From JADJEI01 sp035328465 (GTDB taxonomy: Bacteria > Bacteroidota > Ignavibacteria > Ignavibacteriales > Ignavibacteriaceae): DNA of 29,701 nucleotides. Numbering within the stretch: position 1 is the first letter of the stretch; every line of letters begins with the position of its first letter. Of the stretch, positions 1 to 7,391 are shown piece by piece. The notes under the pieces were generated by a model. It was given only the letters and a program-made list of their open reading frames with translations. It did no database searches and was not told where the DNA came from. The stretch covers positions 1 to 29,701 of the forward strand of contig DAOLIQ010000038.1 in assembly GCA_035328465.1 (NCBI GenBank), written 5' to 3'. Both the position numbers and the translations under genes were made by a program.

Positions 1-41
1 TTAATGATTAAACTGATTAATAAAATTATAGAATTCACTTA

Positions 42-497
42 GTGAAAAATCAACAAGCAATAGAATTATTTCGTTCATTCTTAAAAAATGGACAAAACCG
101 AATAACGCCTGAACGTTTCGAAGTATTAAATGCTGCAATAGAGTATCAGGGACATTTTGGAGCTGATGATCTTTTCATATTGATGAAAAATAGAAAATCG
201 CACGTTTCACGAGCTACAGTTTATAAAACTCTTGAATTATTAGCTCAATGTGATTTGGTGATTAAGAGAAACTTTGGTGACAATCTCACTCGATATGAAA
301 GCAGCTTTAAAAAACAAAATCATGATCATTTAATTTGTGTTGACTGCGGACGCATTGTTGAGTTTACTGATGAATCAGTTGCAAAATCACCCAAACAAAT
401 CTGTGATAAGCTTGGGTTTAATTTCGGTAGTTACTCTTTTAACATTTTTGCACACTGCAAAGACAAAAAAAGTTGTAAACATTTTAAAAACCATTAA
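42..497 (+). CDS. Fur-family metal-responsive transcriptional regulator
   Basis: The 151-residue product has the usual Fur length and layout: an N-terminal winged helix (about residues 10-85, with the recognition-helix stretch SRATVYKTL near 56-64) and a C-terminal metal-binding/dimerisation domain. Visible metal ligands are H94, H96 and two cysteine pairs, C99/C102 and C139/C145, which in the family hold a structural zinc. The second pair is spaced CX5C. The family represses genes by binding DNA when loaded with Fe, Zn, Mn or haem, or senses peroxide (PerR); the sequence does not show which. The start is GTG at 42, because an in-frame TAA at 21-23 leaves no ATG. The gene lies 8 bp before the MBL-fold gene and is probably co-transcribed with it. 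I see no clear Fur box in the 41 bases available upstream. Confidence 0.9.
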   Translation: MKNQQAIELFRSFLKNGQNRITPERFEVLNAAIEYQGHFGADDLFILMKNRKSHVSRATVYKTLELLAQCDLVIKRNFGDNLTRYESSFKKQNHDHLICVDCGRIVEFTDESVAKSPKQICDKLGFNFGSYSFNIFAHCKDKKSCKHFKNH

Positions 498-505
498 ACT
501 TAAGA

Positions 506-1231
506 ATGAAAAAAAAATTATCTGCTATAAGCTATCCACTCCGTTGGAGTAAAAAAGATTTTTCAATAGATGTTTACTGCTCAATTCCAAATATCGCAAC
601 CGGAATTTTATTAAAAGCCGGGAAAGCAAACTTTATTATTGATCCAGGTGACGGGATACTAAGAGATCTGAATACAAATATCGGAACACAAGAGATTCTA
701 AATGTTTCTGATATTTTTATAACGCATGGACATCACGACCATGTTGGGGGTGTTTGGTCGCTGCTCACATACCTTCGAGTTATGAAGAAAAAAAAATCCT
801 TAACAATCCACTATCCAAACGGATGTAAAGAAATTGAAAGTATTTATAATGCATTTGTCAATGTCTATGGGTCATATTTATCTTATAAAATAAAATTAAA
901 CAAAATTGTAAAATCAAAAAAAATTACTGCAAAGAAAGTATCAGTATTTCCGTTTAATGTTATTCATAAAGAGTATTTATTGAACGGTAAAGAGACTAGA
1001 AATGTCCCGGCAATTGGCTATAATTTTACTTATAAAAATAATCGAATTTGTTATGGCGGTGATACAACTTACTGTGAAGAGTTAGTTAAAAACGCAAAAG
1101 GTGCAGACCTTGCTATAATCGAAGCCGGACACGAGGACGAAACCCCTGATGAAATGCATATGACTTTGAAGGAAGCTTATACTATCGGCAAATCAGCAAA
1201 AGATTTTTTTTTAGTTCACGTACCAGAATAA
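506..1231 (+). CDS. Metallo-beta-lactamase-fold hydrolase, RNase Z-like
   Basis: The 241-residue protein has the MBL-fold metal motif THGHHDHVGG at 73-82 (ligands H74, H76, D78, H79), then H154, D186 in GGDTTYC, and a terminal His (H238) in LVHVPE. This is a full two-metal ligand set. The late ligand spacing resembles the RNase Z/phosphodiesterase branch rather than glyoxalases or true beta-lactamases. There is no signal peptide, so it is probably cytoplasmic. The substrate is unknown. It sits between the Fur gene (8 bp) and the TolB-like gene (15 bp), which suggests one transcript. The ATG is followed by nine A residues, a possible slippage site near the start. The protein is shorter than typical RNase Z (about 300 residues), so tRNA 3'-processing is only one possibility. 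Confidence 0.82.
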   Translation: MKKKLSAISYPLRWSKKDFSIDVYCSIPNIATGILLKAGKANFIIDPGDGILRDLNTNIGTQEILNVSDIFITHGHHDHVGGVWSLLTYLRVMKKKKSLTIHYPNGCKEIESIYNAFVNVYGSYLSYKIKLNKIVKSKKITAKKVSVFPFNVIHKEYLLNGKETRNVPAIGYNFTYKNNRICYGGDTTYCEELVKNAKGADLAIIEAGHEDETPDEMHMTLKEAYTIGKSAKDFFLVHVPE

Positions 1232-1246
1232 ATAATAGGAGAATAA

Positions 1247-2293
1247 ATGAATTATCTGTCGTATTGGAAACTTAGTTTCTCACTGTTCTTTCTTTGCACA
1301 ATATTAATTATCCCACAAGAAAAATTTATTTTTGAAGGCGAAAAACATTTAAGCAACATTCAAATGCTTACAAATGGAGGAGAGAACGCCGAGGCATATC
1401 TTTCTTTTGACGAACAAAGACTAATTTTTCAAAGAACTTTCGGCGAACTTAATTGCGATCAAATTTTTACAATGAATATTGATGGCAGCGGAATGAAAAT
1501 GATTTCAACCGGTTTGGGGAGAACTACATGTTCCTATTTTCTGCCTGGTGATGAAAGAGTAATTTATGCATCGACCCATTTAGACAATCCTGACTGTCCG
1601 CCTCCTCCTGATAGAAGCAAAGGATATGTATGGAAACTCTATAATTCTTTTGATATATTTTCTGCGAATGCGGATGGTTCAGATGTTAAACAAATGACTG
1701 ATGCACCAGGCTACGATGCAGAAGCAACTGTCTCCCCGCTTGGCGATAAAATAGTTTTTACTTCCACCCGGGATGGCGATCCTGAACTTTATTTAATGAA
1801 CATAGACGGAACTAATCAAACAAGATTAACATTTCATAAAGGTTATGATGGCGGCGCTTTTTTTTCACAAGATGGTAAAAAAATCGTATTTCGTGCAAGT
1901 AGTCCACAAACTGAACAGGAATTAGCGGATTATGATGATCTTGTTAAAGAAGGGTTAGTAAGACCTTCAGCATTGGAAATTTTTATTATGAATTCTGATG
2001 GATCAGATAGAAGACAAATAACAAATTTTGGGAAAGCAAGTTTCGCTCCCTTTTTATTCCCTGATGGGAAAAGAATTATTTTCTCATCCAACTTAAACAG
2101 TGAAACTGGAAGAGATTTTGATTTATATATGATCAATGTAGATGGTTCAGCTCTCGAACAGATTACACATTTTGATTCTTTTGATGGTTTTCCAATGTTT
2201 ACCCGTGATGGGAAAAAACTTGTATTTGCTTCAAATCGCTTTAACAATCAGCCTAATGAAACAAATATTTTTATTGCTGATTGGATTGAATAA
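1247..2293 (+). CDS. Exported TolB-like beta-propeller (PD40/WD40-like) protein
   Basis: The 348-residue protein has a hydrophobic N-terminus (about residues 8-24) that looks like a signal peptide or anchor. After it come about six PD40 repeats of TolB type, seen as repeated 'PDGKRIIFSS', 'DGKKIVF' and 'LYLMNIDG' segments alternating with 'ITxF' turns. Such propellers sit in the periplasm and bind proteins or peptides. True TolB has an extra N-terminal domain that is missing here, so this is not called TolB. An AGGAG ribosome-binding site at about 1237-1241 supports the ATG at 1247. It is the last gene of the Fur-MBL run and is followed within 10 bp by a hairpin. Its partner is unknown. Confidence 0.8.
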   Translation: MNYLSYWKLSFSLFFLCTILIIPQEKFIFEGEKHLSNIQMLTNGGENAEAYLSFDEQRLIFQRTFGELNCDQIFTMNIDGSGMKMISTGLGRTTCSYFLPGDERVIYASTHLDNPDCPPPPDRSKGYVWKLYNSFDIFSANADGSDVKQMTDAPGYDAEATVSPLGDKIVFTSTRDGDPELYLMNIDGTNQTRLTFHKGYDGGAFFSQDGKKIVFRASSPQTEQELADYDDLVKEGLVRPSALEIFIMNSDGSDRRQITNFGKASFAPFLFPDGKRIIFSSNLNSETGRDFDLYMINVDGSALEQITHFDSFDGFPMFTRDGKKLVFASNRFNNQPNETNIFIADWIE

Positions 2294-2299
2294 TTATAC

Positions 2300-2337
2300 G
2301 CTCTGATCAGATTAAGGTTTGTTATTCTGATCAGAGC
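2300..2337. terminator. Convergent hairpin terminator
   Basis: Arms 2300-2311 (gctctgatcaga) and 2326-2337 form a perfect 12-bp inverted repeat with a 14-nt loop. It lies between the stops of the convergent TolB-like (+) and barrel (-) genes. On the plus strand it is followed by ATTTCTTT, only a weak T-tract, so it probably acts as a bidirectional terminator or 3'-end stabiliser. Confidence 0.7.
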
Positions 2338-2352
2338 ATTTCTTTAATTCAT

Positions 2353-2988
2353 CTAATAATAAAATCGAAATCCTGCACGAAACATTATCCCGCTCATATC
2401 ATAAATTCTTTCGAATGTTCGTTTTCCAATGGTAGGGGAATCAATTTCATAAGTCCAGCTTGGTTCTGAATTATGATAATTCATTTCAAGTAAAACTTCA
2501 GAACGCGGTCCGATAGTGTATGCACCGCCAAACCCCAGCCTCCAATTAAAATCGAAGGCACCTTTTAGTTCATTGTCATCGGGGTTTTCAAAATTTCTAT
2601 AATCAACTATTAGGATCTCCGCACCAATTGCTCCTGTTACATATATTTTTGTTCTTGGTGCCACTGGAAATTTCAGAGTTGCATTAATCATTAATGGAAT
2701 ATCATGTAAATTTGTTTGAGCTCTTAATTCATTTATACCACCGGATATTCCATAAATCTCATTGAAAGATTCTACAAGTGTTTTATCAACATAATTCTTA
2801 TGGAACCAATCTATACTCCATCCAAAATTGAAATTCTGATCAATATATTTACCCCCCTCATAGCCAATTATAAACCCAGCATCAGTTGCTCCAGGACTAA
2901 ATGAGCCAAGTTTAATAGCTGCTGCATTTCCTTGTGCAAAAATTGGTAGAGAAACTGAGAATAATATTAAGAAGAATAACTTTTTCAT
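2353..2988 (-). CDS. Outer-membrane beta-barrel protein (porin-family/OmpW-like, uncharacterised)
   Basis: The 211-residue protein begins with a clear Sec signal peptide (MKKLFFLILF...PIFAQG, cleavage about residue 19-20). The rest is built of alternating hydrophobic/aromatic strands with Gly- and Asp-rich turns and ends FRFYY, a C-terminal aromatic signature of outer-membrane barrels recognised by BAM. The length suits an 8-stranded barrel. It matches the general 'outer membrane beta-barrel' type common in Bacteroidota/Ignavibacteria, but no specific ligand or function can be read. It is transcribed convergently with the TolB-like gene and divergently from the phosphatase gene, with 182 bp between the two starts. 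Confidence 0.72.
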   Translation of the reverse strand: MKKLFFLILFSVSLPIFAQGNAAAIKLGSFSPGATDAGFIIGYEGGKYIDQNFNFGWSIDWFHKNYVDKTLVESFNEIYGISGGINELRAQTNLHDIPLMINATLKFPVAPRTKIYVTGAIGAEILIVDYRNFENPDDNELKGAFDFNWRLGFGGAYTIGPRSEVLLEMNYHNSEPSWTYEIDSPTIGKRTFERIYDMSGIMFRAGFRFYY

Positions 2989-3118
2989 TTTTAACCTTTA
3001 TATTTTTTCTTTTTAGATGACAATGATAGTGCCAGAAATTAATCATTGAATTCTAAATATTCTTCCACAACTTGTATAAAATAATACACATCCCTATTAT
3101 GAAATAGACAGTTTAAAT

Positions 3119-3126
3119 TAACTTTG
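3119..3126 (+). promoter_or_regulatory. Candidate Bacteroidota -7 promoter element (TAnnTTTG)
   Basis: TAACTTTG matches the Bacteroidota sigma-A -7 consensus TAnnTTTG and lies 44 bp before the phosphatase ATG. No convincing -33 TTTG box is visible at the right distance, so this may be chance in AT-rich DNA. Confidence 0.25.
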
Positions 3127-3170
3127 AAGTCAATATTTTACTCAACAAAAAAGGAATTAATAAATCTTAA

Positions 3171-3647
3171 ATGAAAAACATTTTATTTGTATGTATGGGA
3201 AATATTTGCCGCTCCCCTGCAGCTGAAGCTATCCTAAAAAAGAAACTAAGAGAAGCAAACCTCGATGAAAGCTTTTTCGTTGATTCTGCAGGAACAATTG
3301 ATTATCATGCAGGTGAACTGCCAGATCAAAGAATGATTCAATGCGGAAAGAAAAGAGGATATAAACTTGATCATTACGCAAGAAAATTTTTACCTCAGAA
3401 AGATTTTAAAAATTTTGATCTGATTATAACGATGGATGAAGAAAATTATTCCACAATTATTCGATGGGATAGCGAAAATAAATACCAAGCAAAAGTGAAA
3501 AAGGCAGTAACTTATTCTAAGAACTTTGTTGTTAGCCAAGTCCCTGACCCGTATTATGGTGATGAATCCGATTTCAACCATGTGATTGATATTTTAGAAG
3601 ATGTTTGTGATGGAATTTTAGATGAACTTAAAAATGATAAAAAATAA
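3171..3647 (+). CDS. Low-molecular-weight phosphatase (LMW-PTP family), possible ribulosamine-5-phosphatase
   Basis: The 158-residue protein is full length for the LMW-PTP family. The P-loop CMGNICRS at 8-15 supplies the nucleophile C8 and phosphate-binding R14, and the general acid is D126 in VPDPYYG. The family dephosphorylates phosphotyrosine, phosphoarginine or, for some members, protein-bound ribulosamine 5-phosphates. No Bacteroidota-type capsule or tyrosine-kinase gene is nearby. Instead its 3' end overlaps a fructosamine-kinase-family gene, which favours the sugar-phosphate role, though this is inferred from context. Aromatics after the DP motif (Y128, Y129) are typical of the family. 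It is cytoplasmic, with no signal peptide. Confidence 0.92.
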   Translation: MKNILFVCMGNICRSPAAEAILKKKLREANLDESFFVDSAGTIDYHAGELPDQRMIQCGKKRGYKLDHYARKFLPQKDFKNFDLIITMDEENYSTIIRWDSENKYQAKVKKAVTYSKNFVVSQVPDPYYGDESDFNHVIDILEDVCDGILDELKNDKK

Positions 3648-4497
3648 TATTCTAATTCAAATTGAAGAATTTTTTAATGAAAAGATTACAGTTCTAAACC
3701 AAATTACTGGAGGCTGTATTAATGATGCTTATAAAATTAAAACAGCAAAAGGTAGAATTTATTTTCTAAAAATTAATAATTCACCACAGCCTCAAATGTT
3801 TGAAAGTGAGGCTGCAGGATTGTTTGAACTGAAAAGAGCAAATGCAATTAATGTTCCTGAAGTGATTCACGTTTCGACAAATTTTCTACTTCTTGAGTAC
3901 ATTCCGAAAGGAGTAAAAAGCAAAAATTTTTGGGAAATGTTCGGAAGATCGTTTGCAATGCTACATAAATTCACTGCATCATCATACGGTTTTTACACCG
4001 ACAATTTTCTTGGATCAAACATACAAATCAACCATCCAGGAACATCATTAACTTGGTCGGAATTCTTTTTTACAAATAGACTATTATTTCAATTCAAACT
4101 TGCAGAAAAAAATAATTTAGTGGACTCACTTCTACGTAATTCGTTTATCAAGTTAGAAAAAAGAATAAATAGTATTCTTGATGACCAAGTTTTGCCATCA
4201 CTTCTACACGGAGATTTGTGGTCGGGAAATTTTGTAGTTTCAAAGGATGGTTCAGCTTGGCTGATTGATCCCGCAGTTTATTATGGTCACCGTGAAGCAG
4301 ATTTAGCAATGACTAAATTATTTGGTGGTTTCGATGATACTTTTTATGCTAGTTATAATAATGAATTTCCATTAGATAAAAATCATGAATATCGGGAAAG
4401 CATTTACAAACTTTATCATATTTTAAACCACCTTAATATATTTGGAAAAAGTTATTATCAGCAGGCAATTTCTTTAATGAATATCTATTTAAAATAG
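3634..4497 (+). CDS. Fructosamine/ribulosamine 3-kinase family protein (protein deglycation)
   Basis: The protein is an aminoglycoside-phosphotransferase-fold kinase of the fructosamine-3-kinase (FN3K) family, of normal length (about 287 residues). Visible motifs, numbered from this ATG, are the Gly-rich start TGGCINDAY (about 25-33), the ATP-binding Lys in FLKINN (K46), the catalytic loop LLHGDLWSGN (D194) and the metal-binding IDPAVYYGHRE (D212). The family phosphorylates O-3 of ketosamines attached to protein lysines, which then detach, so glycated proteins are repaired. An upstream in-frame ATG at 3622 adds four residues; either start overlaps the phosphatase gene (14 or 26 bp), so the two are translationally coupled. 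A perfect hairpin follows the stop codon. Confidence 0.9.
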   Translation: MIKNNILIQIEEFFNEKITVLNQITGGCINDAYKIKTAKGRIYFLKINNSPQPQMFESEAAGLFELKRANAINVPEVIHVSTNFLLLEYIPKGVKSKNFWEMFGRSFAMLHKFTASSYGFYTDNFLGSNIQINHPGTSLTWSEFFFTNRLLFQFKLAEKNNLVDSLLRNSFIKLEKRINSILDDQVLPSLLHGDLWSGNFVVSKDGSAWLIDPAVYYGHREADLAMTKLFGGFDDTFYASYNNEFPLDKNHEYRESIYKLYHILNHLNIFGKSYYQQAISLMNIYLK

Positions 4498-4499
4498 CT

Positions 4500-4541
4500 A
4501 GAGGATAATTCCATTTAAATATTTTAAGGGAATTATCCTCT
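4500..4541. terminator. Convergent hairpin terminator
   Basis: Arms 4500-4512 and 4529-4541 form a perfect 13-bp inverted repeat (core gaggataattcc) with a 16-nt loop. It lies between the kinase stop at 4497 and the FKBP stop at 4551. The flanking A-run (4543-4550) lies on the FKBP side. No long T-tract follows the stem on either strand, so termination is likely but not of the classic type. Confidence 0.7.
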
Positions 4542-4550
4542 TAAAAAAAA

Positions 4551-5432
4551 TTAATTAAAATCTTGAATATCCAGCATCTCTATATCAAAAATTAAAACAG
4601 AGTTAGCCGGAATTTTTCCCATCGCCATTGAACCATATGCAAGCTGCGGTGGAATCATGAATTGAACTTTAGATCCTTTTTTCATTAACATTAAGCCTTC
4701 TTCCCAACCTTTAATTACCTGACCTTGACCAAGCACAAAAGTTATTGGTTCATTTCTTTCTACCGAACTATCGAAAATTGTTCCATCTTTTAAATAACCA
4801 GAATAGTTAACTGTCACTACTTTACCGGAAGCCGCTGGGTCACCACTACCTTCACGTAAAGTTACATATTTTATACCGCTGGCAGTTGTTACTATTTTAG
4901 ATGTATCAACATCCCACTTCGTAACTTTAGGAGGAACATGTGCATCTACTAAAGTGATTTGCATTTTCAAATCAGAGTTTGGTGGAACTTGATCCCCGGG
5001 GTTTTCAGCATAAGCTACTTTCCCTGGAATTATTATCGTTCTTGTACCGCCTATTTTCATTCCAATAATAGCCTCATCACTGCCATTTATAAATGCTTGC
5101 CTGCCAAGAATAAATTTAAGAGGTTTCTGCGAAAGTCGTGTATCTGCAACTTTGGATGCTTTTCTTGTAGAATCAAGATTCCAATTTTCGTATAGATTAG
5201 TTGAATCTTTTATTAACCAAATATTAAAATGAACATTTACTAAATCACCGGCTTTAGCAATATTCCCTGTGCCAAGTGTATCATCATAAATTTGAACACC
5301 TGATTTTAAAGTTATAACGTCAGGAGTTTTATCGCACCCACCAAGAATCATTGTTAATAAAACAAAAACTATAATTAAATAATAACGCATAGAGAAGCCT
5401 TTCTTTTTTCGTTTAAGCATATTGTTAAACAA
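4551..5432 (-). CDS. Tandem-domain FKBP-type peptidyl-prolyl isomerase lipoprotein
   Basis: The 293-residue protein has a basic N-terminus, a hydrophobic segment and a lipobox (LGGC, lipidated C33), so it is a membrane lipoprotein. Two FKBP domains follow. Domain 2 (about 186-290) keeps the active-site set: Y210, F220-D221, F232, V239-I240, W243, Y266 and F282. Domain 1 (about 45-164) is degenerate: the IFD motif is replaced by an insert (about 73-102) and the active-site Trp by Ser/Asp (118-119), so it is probably a binding or dimerisation module. The likely role is folding of periplasmic or outer-membrane proteins. Start uncertain: ATGs at 5432, 5420 and 5390 all precede the lipobox; the one at 5390 gives the most typical signal peptide and has AAAGG upstream. 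Confidence 0.9.
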   Translation of the reverse strand: MFNNMLKRKKKGFSMRYYLIIVFVLLTMILGGCDKTPDVITLKSGVQIYDDTLGTGNIAKAGDLVNVHFNIWLIKDSTNLYENWNLDSTRKASKVADTRLSQKPLKFILGRQAFINGSDEAIIGMKIGGTRTIIIPGKVAYAENPGDQVPPNSDLKMQITLVDAHVPPKVTKWDVDTSKIVTTASGIKYVTLREGSGDPAASGKVVTVNYSGYLKDGTIFDSSVERNEPITFVLGQGQVIKGWEEGLMLMKKGSKVQFMIPPQLAYGSMAMGKIPANSVLIFDIEMLDIQDFN

Positions 5433-5458
5433 GATTTAGATTAAAATTAAGAATAGAT

Positions 5459-5466
5459 TATTTTTG
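5459..5466 (+). promoter_or_regulatory. Candidate Bacteroidota -7 promoter element (TAnnTTTG)
   Basis: TATTTTTG fits TAnnTTTG and lies 37 bp before the M15 peptidase ATG, within the short divergent gap shared with the FKBP gene. A minus-strand match (TAAATTTG, 5497-5504) could serve the FKBP gene. Neither has a clear -33 box, and chance matches are expected in such AT-rich DNA. Confidence 0.25.
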
Positions 5467-5503
5467 ATAGTCATTTAATTATGAAAATATATTATGCAAA
5501 TTT

Positions 5504-6199
5504 ATGAAAACAATTTTCATTATAACGTTATTTTTTTGTTTCGTATTGAATCTTTTTCCAACATTAAGTGGGGATATTAGTTTAATTCCCTTTAATTGTG
5601 AAAATGAAAATATTATTAGACTTACATTTCAGGATTCTTTGATGACCTTAAAAGAAAAAGCAATAGTTGATTGCAATTATTCACTTGAAGAAGCATTGAT
5701 AGGCTCCACAGCGCCTTTAGATATTAAGAATAATTTGACTTTGGTTGATGTTTATTACTATTCGTTTGATGAGAAAATTCACAAAGGTCAAATTGTTATT
5801 CATCGGTTACTTGCAAAAGATATAATTGAGATTTTTGATATCATCTTGATCAACAAATTTCCAATTGCCAAAGTTATCCCTATTGTCAACTATAAATGGT
5901 CGGATGATTTGTCTATGAATGACAATAATACTTCTTCTTTCAACTATCGTTTGGTTGCGGGTACAAAAAAAATATCAAATCACGCTTATGGACTTGCGAT
6001 AGACATAAATCCAAAATTAAACCCGTATATCCAAGGCAGCCGCATAAGTCCGGAGGGTGCAAAATATGATTCCAATTTTCCAGGCACAATTATATCTGAT
6101 TCTATTTTAGTGAATGCTTTTAAAAAGCGAGGTTGGACATGGGGCGGTGATTGGGTCACTCGTAAAGATTACCAGCATTTTGAAAAAATAATTGATTAA
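5504..6199 (+). CDS. Exported M15-family (VanY/endolysin-like) peptidoglycan peptidase
   Basis: The 231-residue protein has an N-terminal hydrophobic signal segment (about 3-20) and a C-terminal M15 zinc-peptidase domain (about 120-230). The zinc ligands are H160 and D167 in SNHAYGLAIDIN and H225 in DYQHFE, with D222 in place as the catalytic acid and the typical WTWGGDW segment at 211-217. M15 enzymes of this type cleave D-Ala-D-Ala or L-Ala-D-Glu bonds of peptidoglycan stem peptides. The N-terminal 100 residues have no motif I recognise. It probably acts in the periplasm in wall remodelling. Its stop lies 3 bp from the convergent esterase stop, with no room for a separate terminator. Confidence 0.85.
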   Translation: MKTIFIITLFFCFVLNLFPTLSGDISLIPFNCENENIIRLTFQDSLMTLKEKAIVDCNYSLEEALIGSTAPLDIKNNLTLVDVYYYSFDEKIHKGQIVIHRLLAKDIIEIFDIILINKFPIAKVIPIVNYKWSDDLSMNDNNTSSFNYRLVAGTKKISNHAYGLAIDINPKLNPYIQGSRISPEGAKYDSNFPGTIISDSILVNAFKKRGWTWGGDWVTRKDYQHFEKIID

Positions 6200-6202
6200 A
6201 TT

Positions 6203-7345
6203 TTATTCTAAACTTTTGTCAAAAAGAAATTTTAACATACGCCAAACTCTTTTAGACCAGTCTCTTTCGGAGTGTTGAGCGTTATCATACTTATACCAAA
6301 ATAAATTACTGTTCATTTGATAATTTCTATTTTGAAGGGCGATGAGCATATCATCAATTCCCGGCTGAAGTTCACTTTCTAATCCAACTTCTCCATTATC
6401 AATATAAATTTTAATAGGCTTTTGTTCATCCTGATAGTTTTTAACGGTAGTTACATAATTTATATCTCCGATTTTAAATGCGGGTGAAACACAAATAGCT
6501 TTAGAAAATATTTCAGGGTATTGCCAAAGCAGCATAAATGATATCAACCCACCCATAGATGATCCACCAACAAATGTACTTTCCCGCTGCGGTAACGTAC
6601 GAAACAAGGAATCAATCATTGGTTTAATTTTATTCACGATAAGGTTCATGTACACAGCACCTGTATCACCTGGTGAATATTCCTGCCATCTATATTTAGT
6701 ATTGTAAATGCCAACAATAATTAATTCTTCTATTTCCCCGATATTAATAAGGCTATCAGCAACCTCATCAAATCTCCAATCGTAACCGAACGATGAAGTA
6801 GCTGGATCAAAAACATTTTGACCATCTTGCAAGTATAAAACGGGGAAATGCCTTTGGGGGTCTATTGAGTAGGATGGTGGAAGCCATATTATGATATCTC
6901 TTGGTTCGAGTATACCGAATTGATAATTTTTTATGTATTCAACCCTGCCGGTAATTTGTCCATGAAGCTTTTGCTTGAATTGATCTTTCCAACCTGCGAT
7001 TCGAACGACGATTATGGTATCAGCATTAATCCTCATAAATGAATTTTTGGGTACTGATCCATCCGATTCAACTGCTTCTTTATCCCACGAACCGCGAGTA
7101 ATTTTATATTCAATATTTTCTCCTGCAGAAAACTTAAAAGATTTCGAATAGGTAGTATCGTTAACACGATTTAGGATGATTTTTTCGGCATTCCAGTTAC
7201 CAAGTTCAGTACTATTGCCTGATATCGAAACATGTTCAGAATCAGCAAGCGCATTCGTTATAACAATAAATTGTACCTCCACCTTTTGTTGAGCTATTCC
7301 AAAAATATTAAACATAAATAGAAATAAAATAAACTGTTTCATCAT
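6203..7345 (-). CDS. Exported esterase (Fes/esterase D-like) with N-terminal CBM20-like domain
   Basis: The 380-residue protein has a signal peptide (about 1-19). Next comes a beta-sandwich resembling a CBM20 starch-binding domain (about 21-115; pattern VSISGNSTELGNWN at 39-52, then EYKITRGSW at 79-87). The C-terminal alpha/beta hydrolase (about 135-378) belongs to the putative-esterase (enterochelin-esterase/esterase D) family. Its nucleophile is S263 in GGSSMGG; the likely acid is D316 in YIDNGEVG and the base is H358 in AQHSERDW. Members cleave siderophore, feruloyl or other acyl esters. The CBM-like module suggests a carbohydrate-linked ester, but this is inference. It is last in a minus-strand run after the M1 peptidase (46 bp). 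There is no T9SS C-terminal sorting domain. Confidence 0.83.
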   Translation of the reverse strand: MMKQFILFLFMFNIFGIAQQKVEVQFIVITNALADSEHVSISGNSTELGNWNAEKIILNRVNDTTYSKSFKFSAGENIEYKITRGSWDKEAVESDGSVPKNSFMRINADTIIVVRIAGWKDQFKQKLHGQITGRVEYIKNYQFGILEPRDIIIWLPPSYSIDPQRHFPVLYLQDGQNVFDPATSSFGYDWRFDEVADSLINIGEIEELIIVGIYNTKYRWQEYSPGDTGAVYMNLIVNKIKPMIDSLFRTLPQRESTFVGGSSMGGLISFMLLWQYPEIFSKAICVSPAFKIGDINYVTTVKNYQDEQKPIKIYIDNGEVGLESELQPGIDDMLIALQNRNYQMNSNLFWYKYDNAQHSERDWSKRVWRMLKFLFDKSLE

Positions 7346-7391
7346 GCTTACTCGAAATTCTAAGCTTAATAAATCATAAGAGTTGTAGCAA

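Noticed and set aside
337..552. A 71-residue frame overlapping the Fur and MBL genes
   Set aside because: It is out of frame across the conserved Fur metal-binding region and the MBL start; both real genes explain the DNA.
3622..3633. An upstream ATG for the fructosamine-kinase gene
   Set aside because: It adds only MNLK before a natural-looking MIKNN start. It cannot be excluded, but the later ATG fits family starts better.
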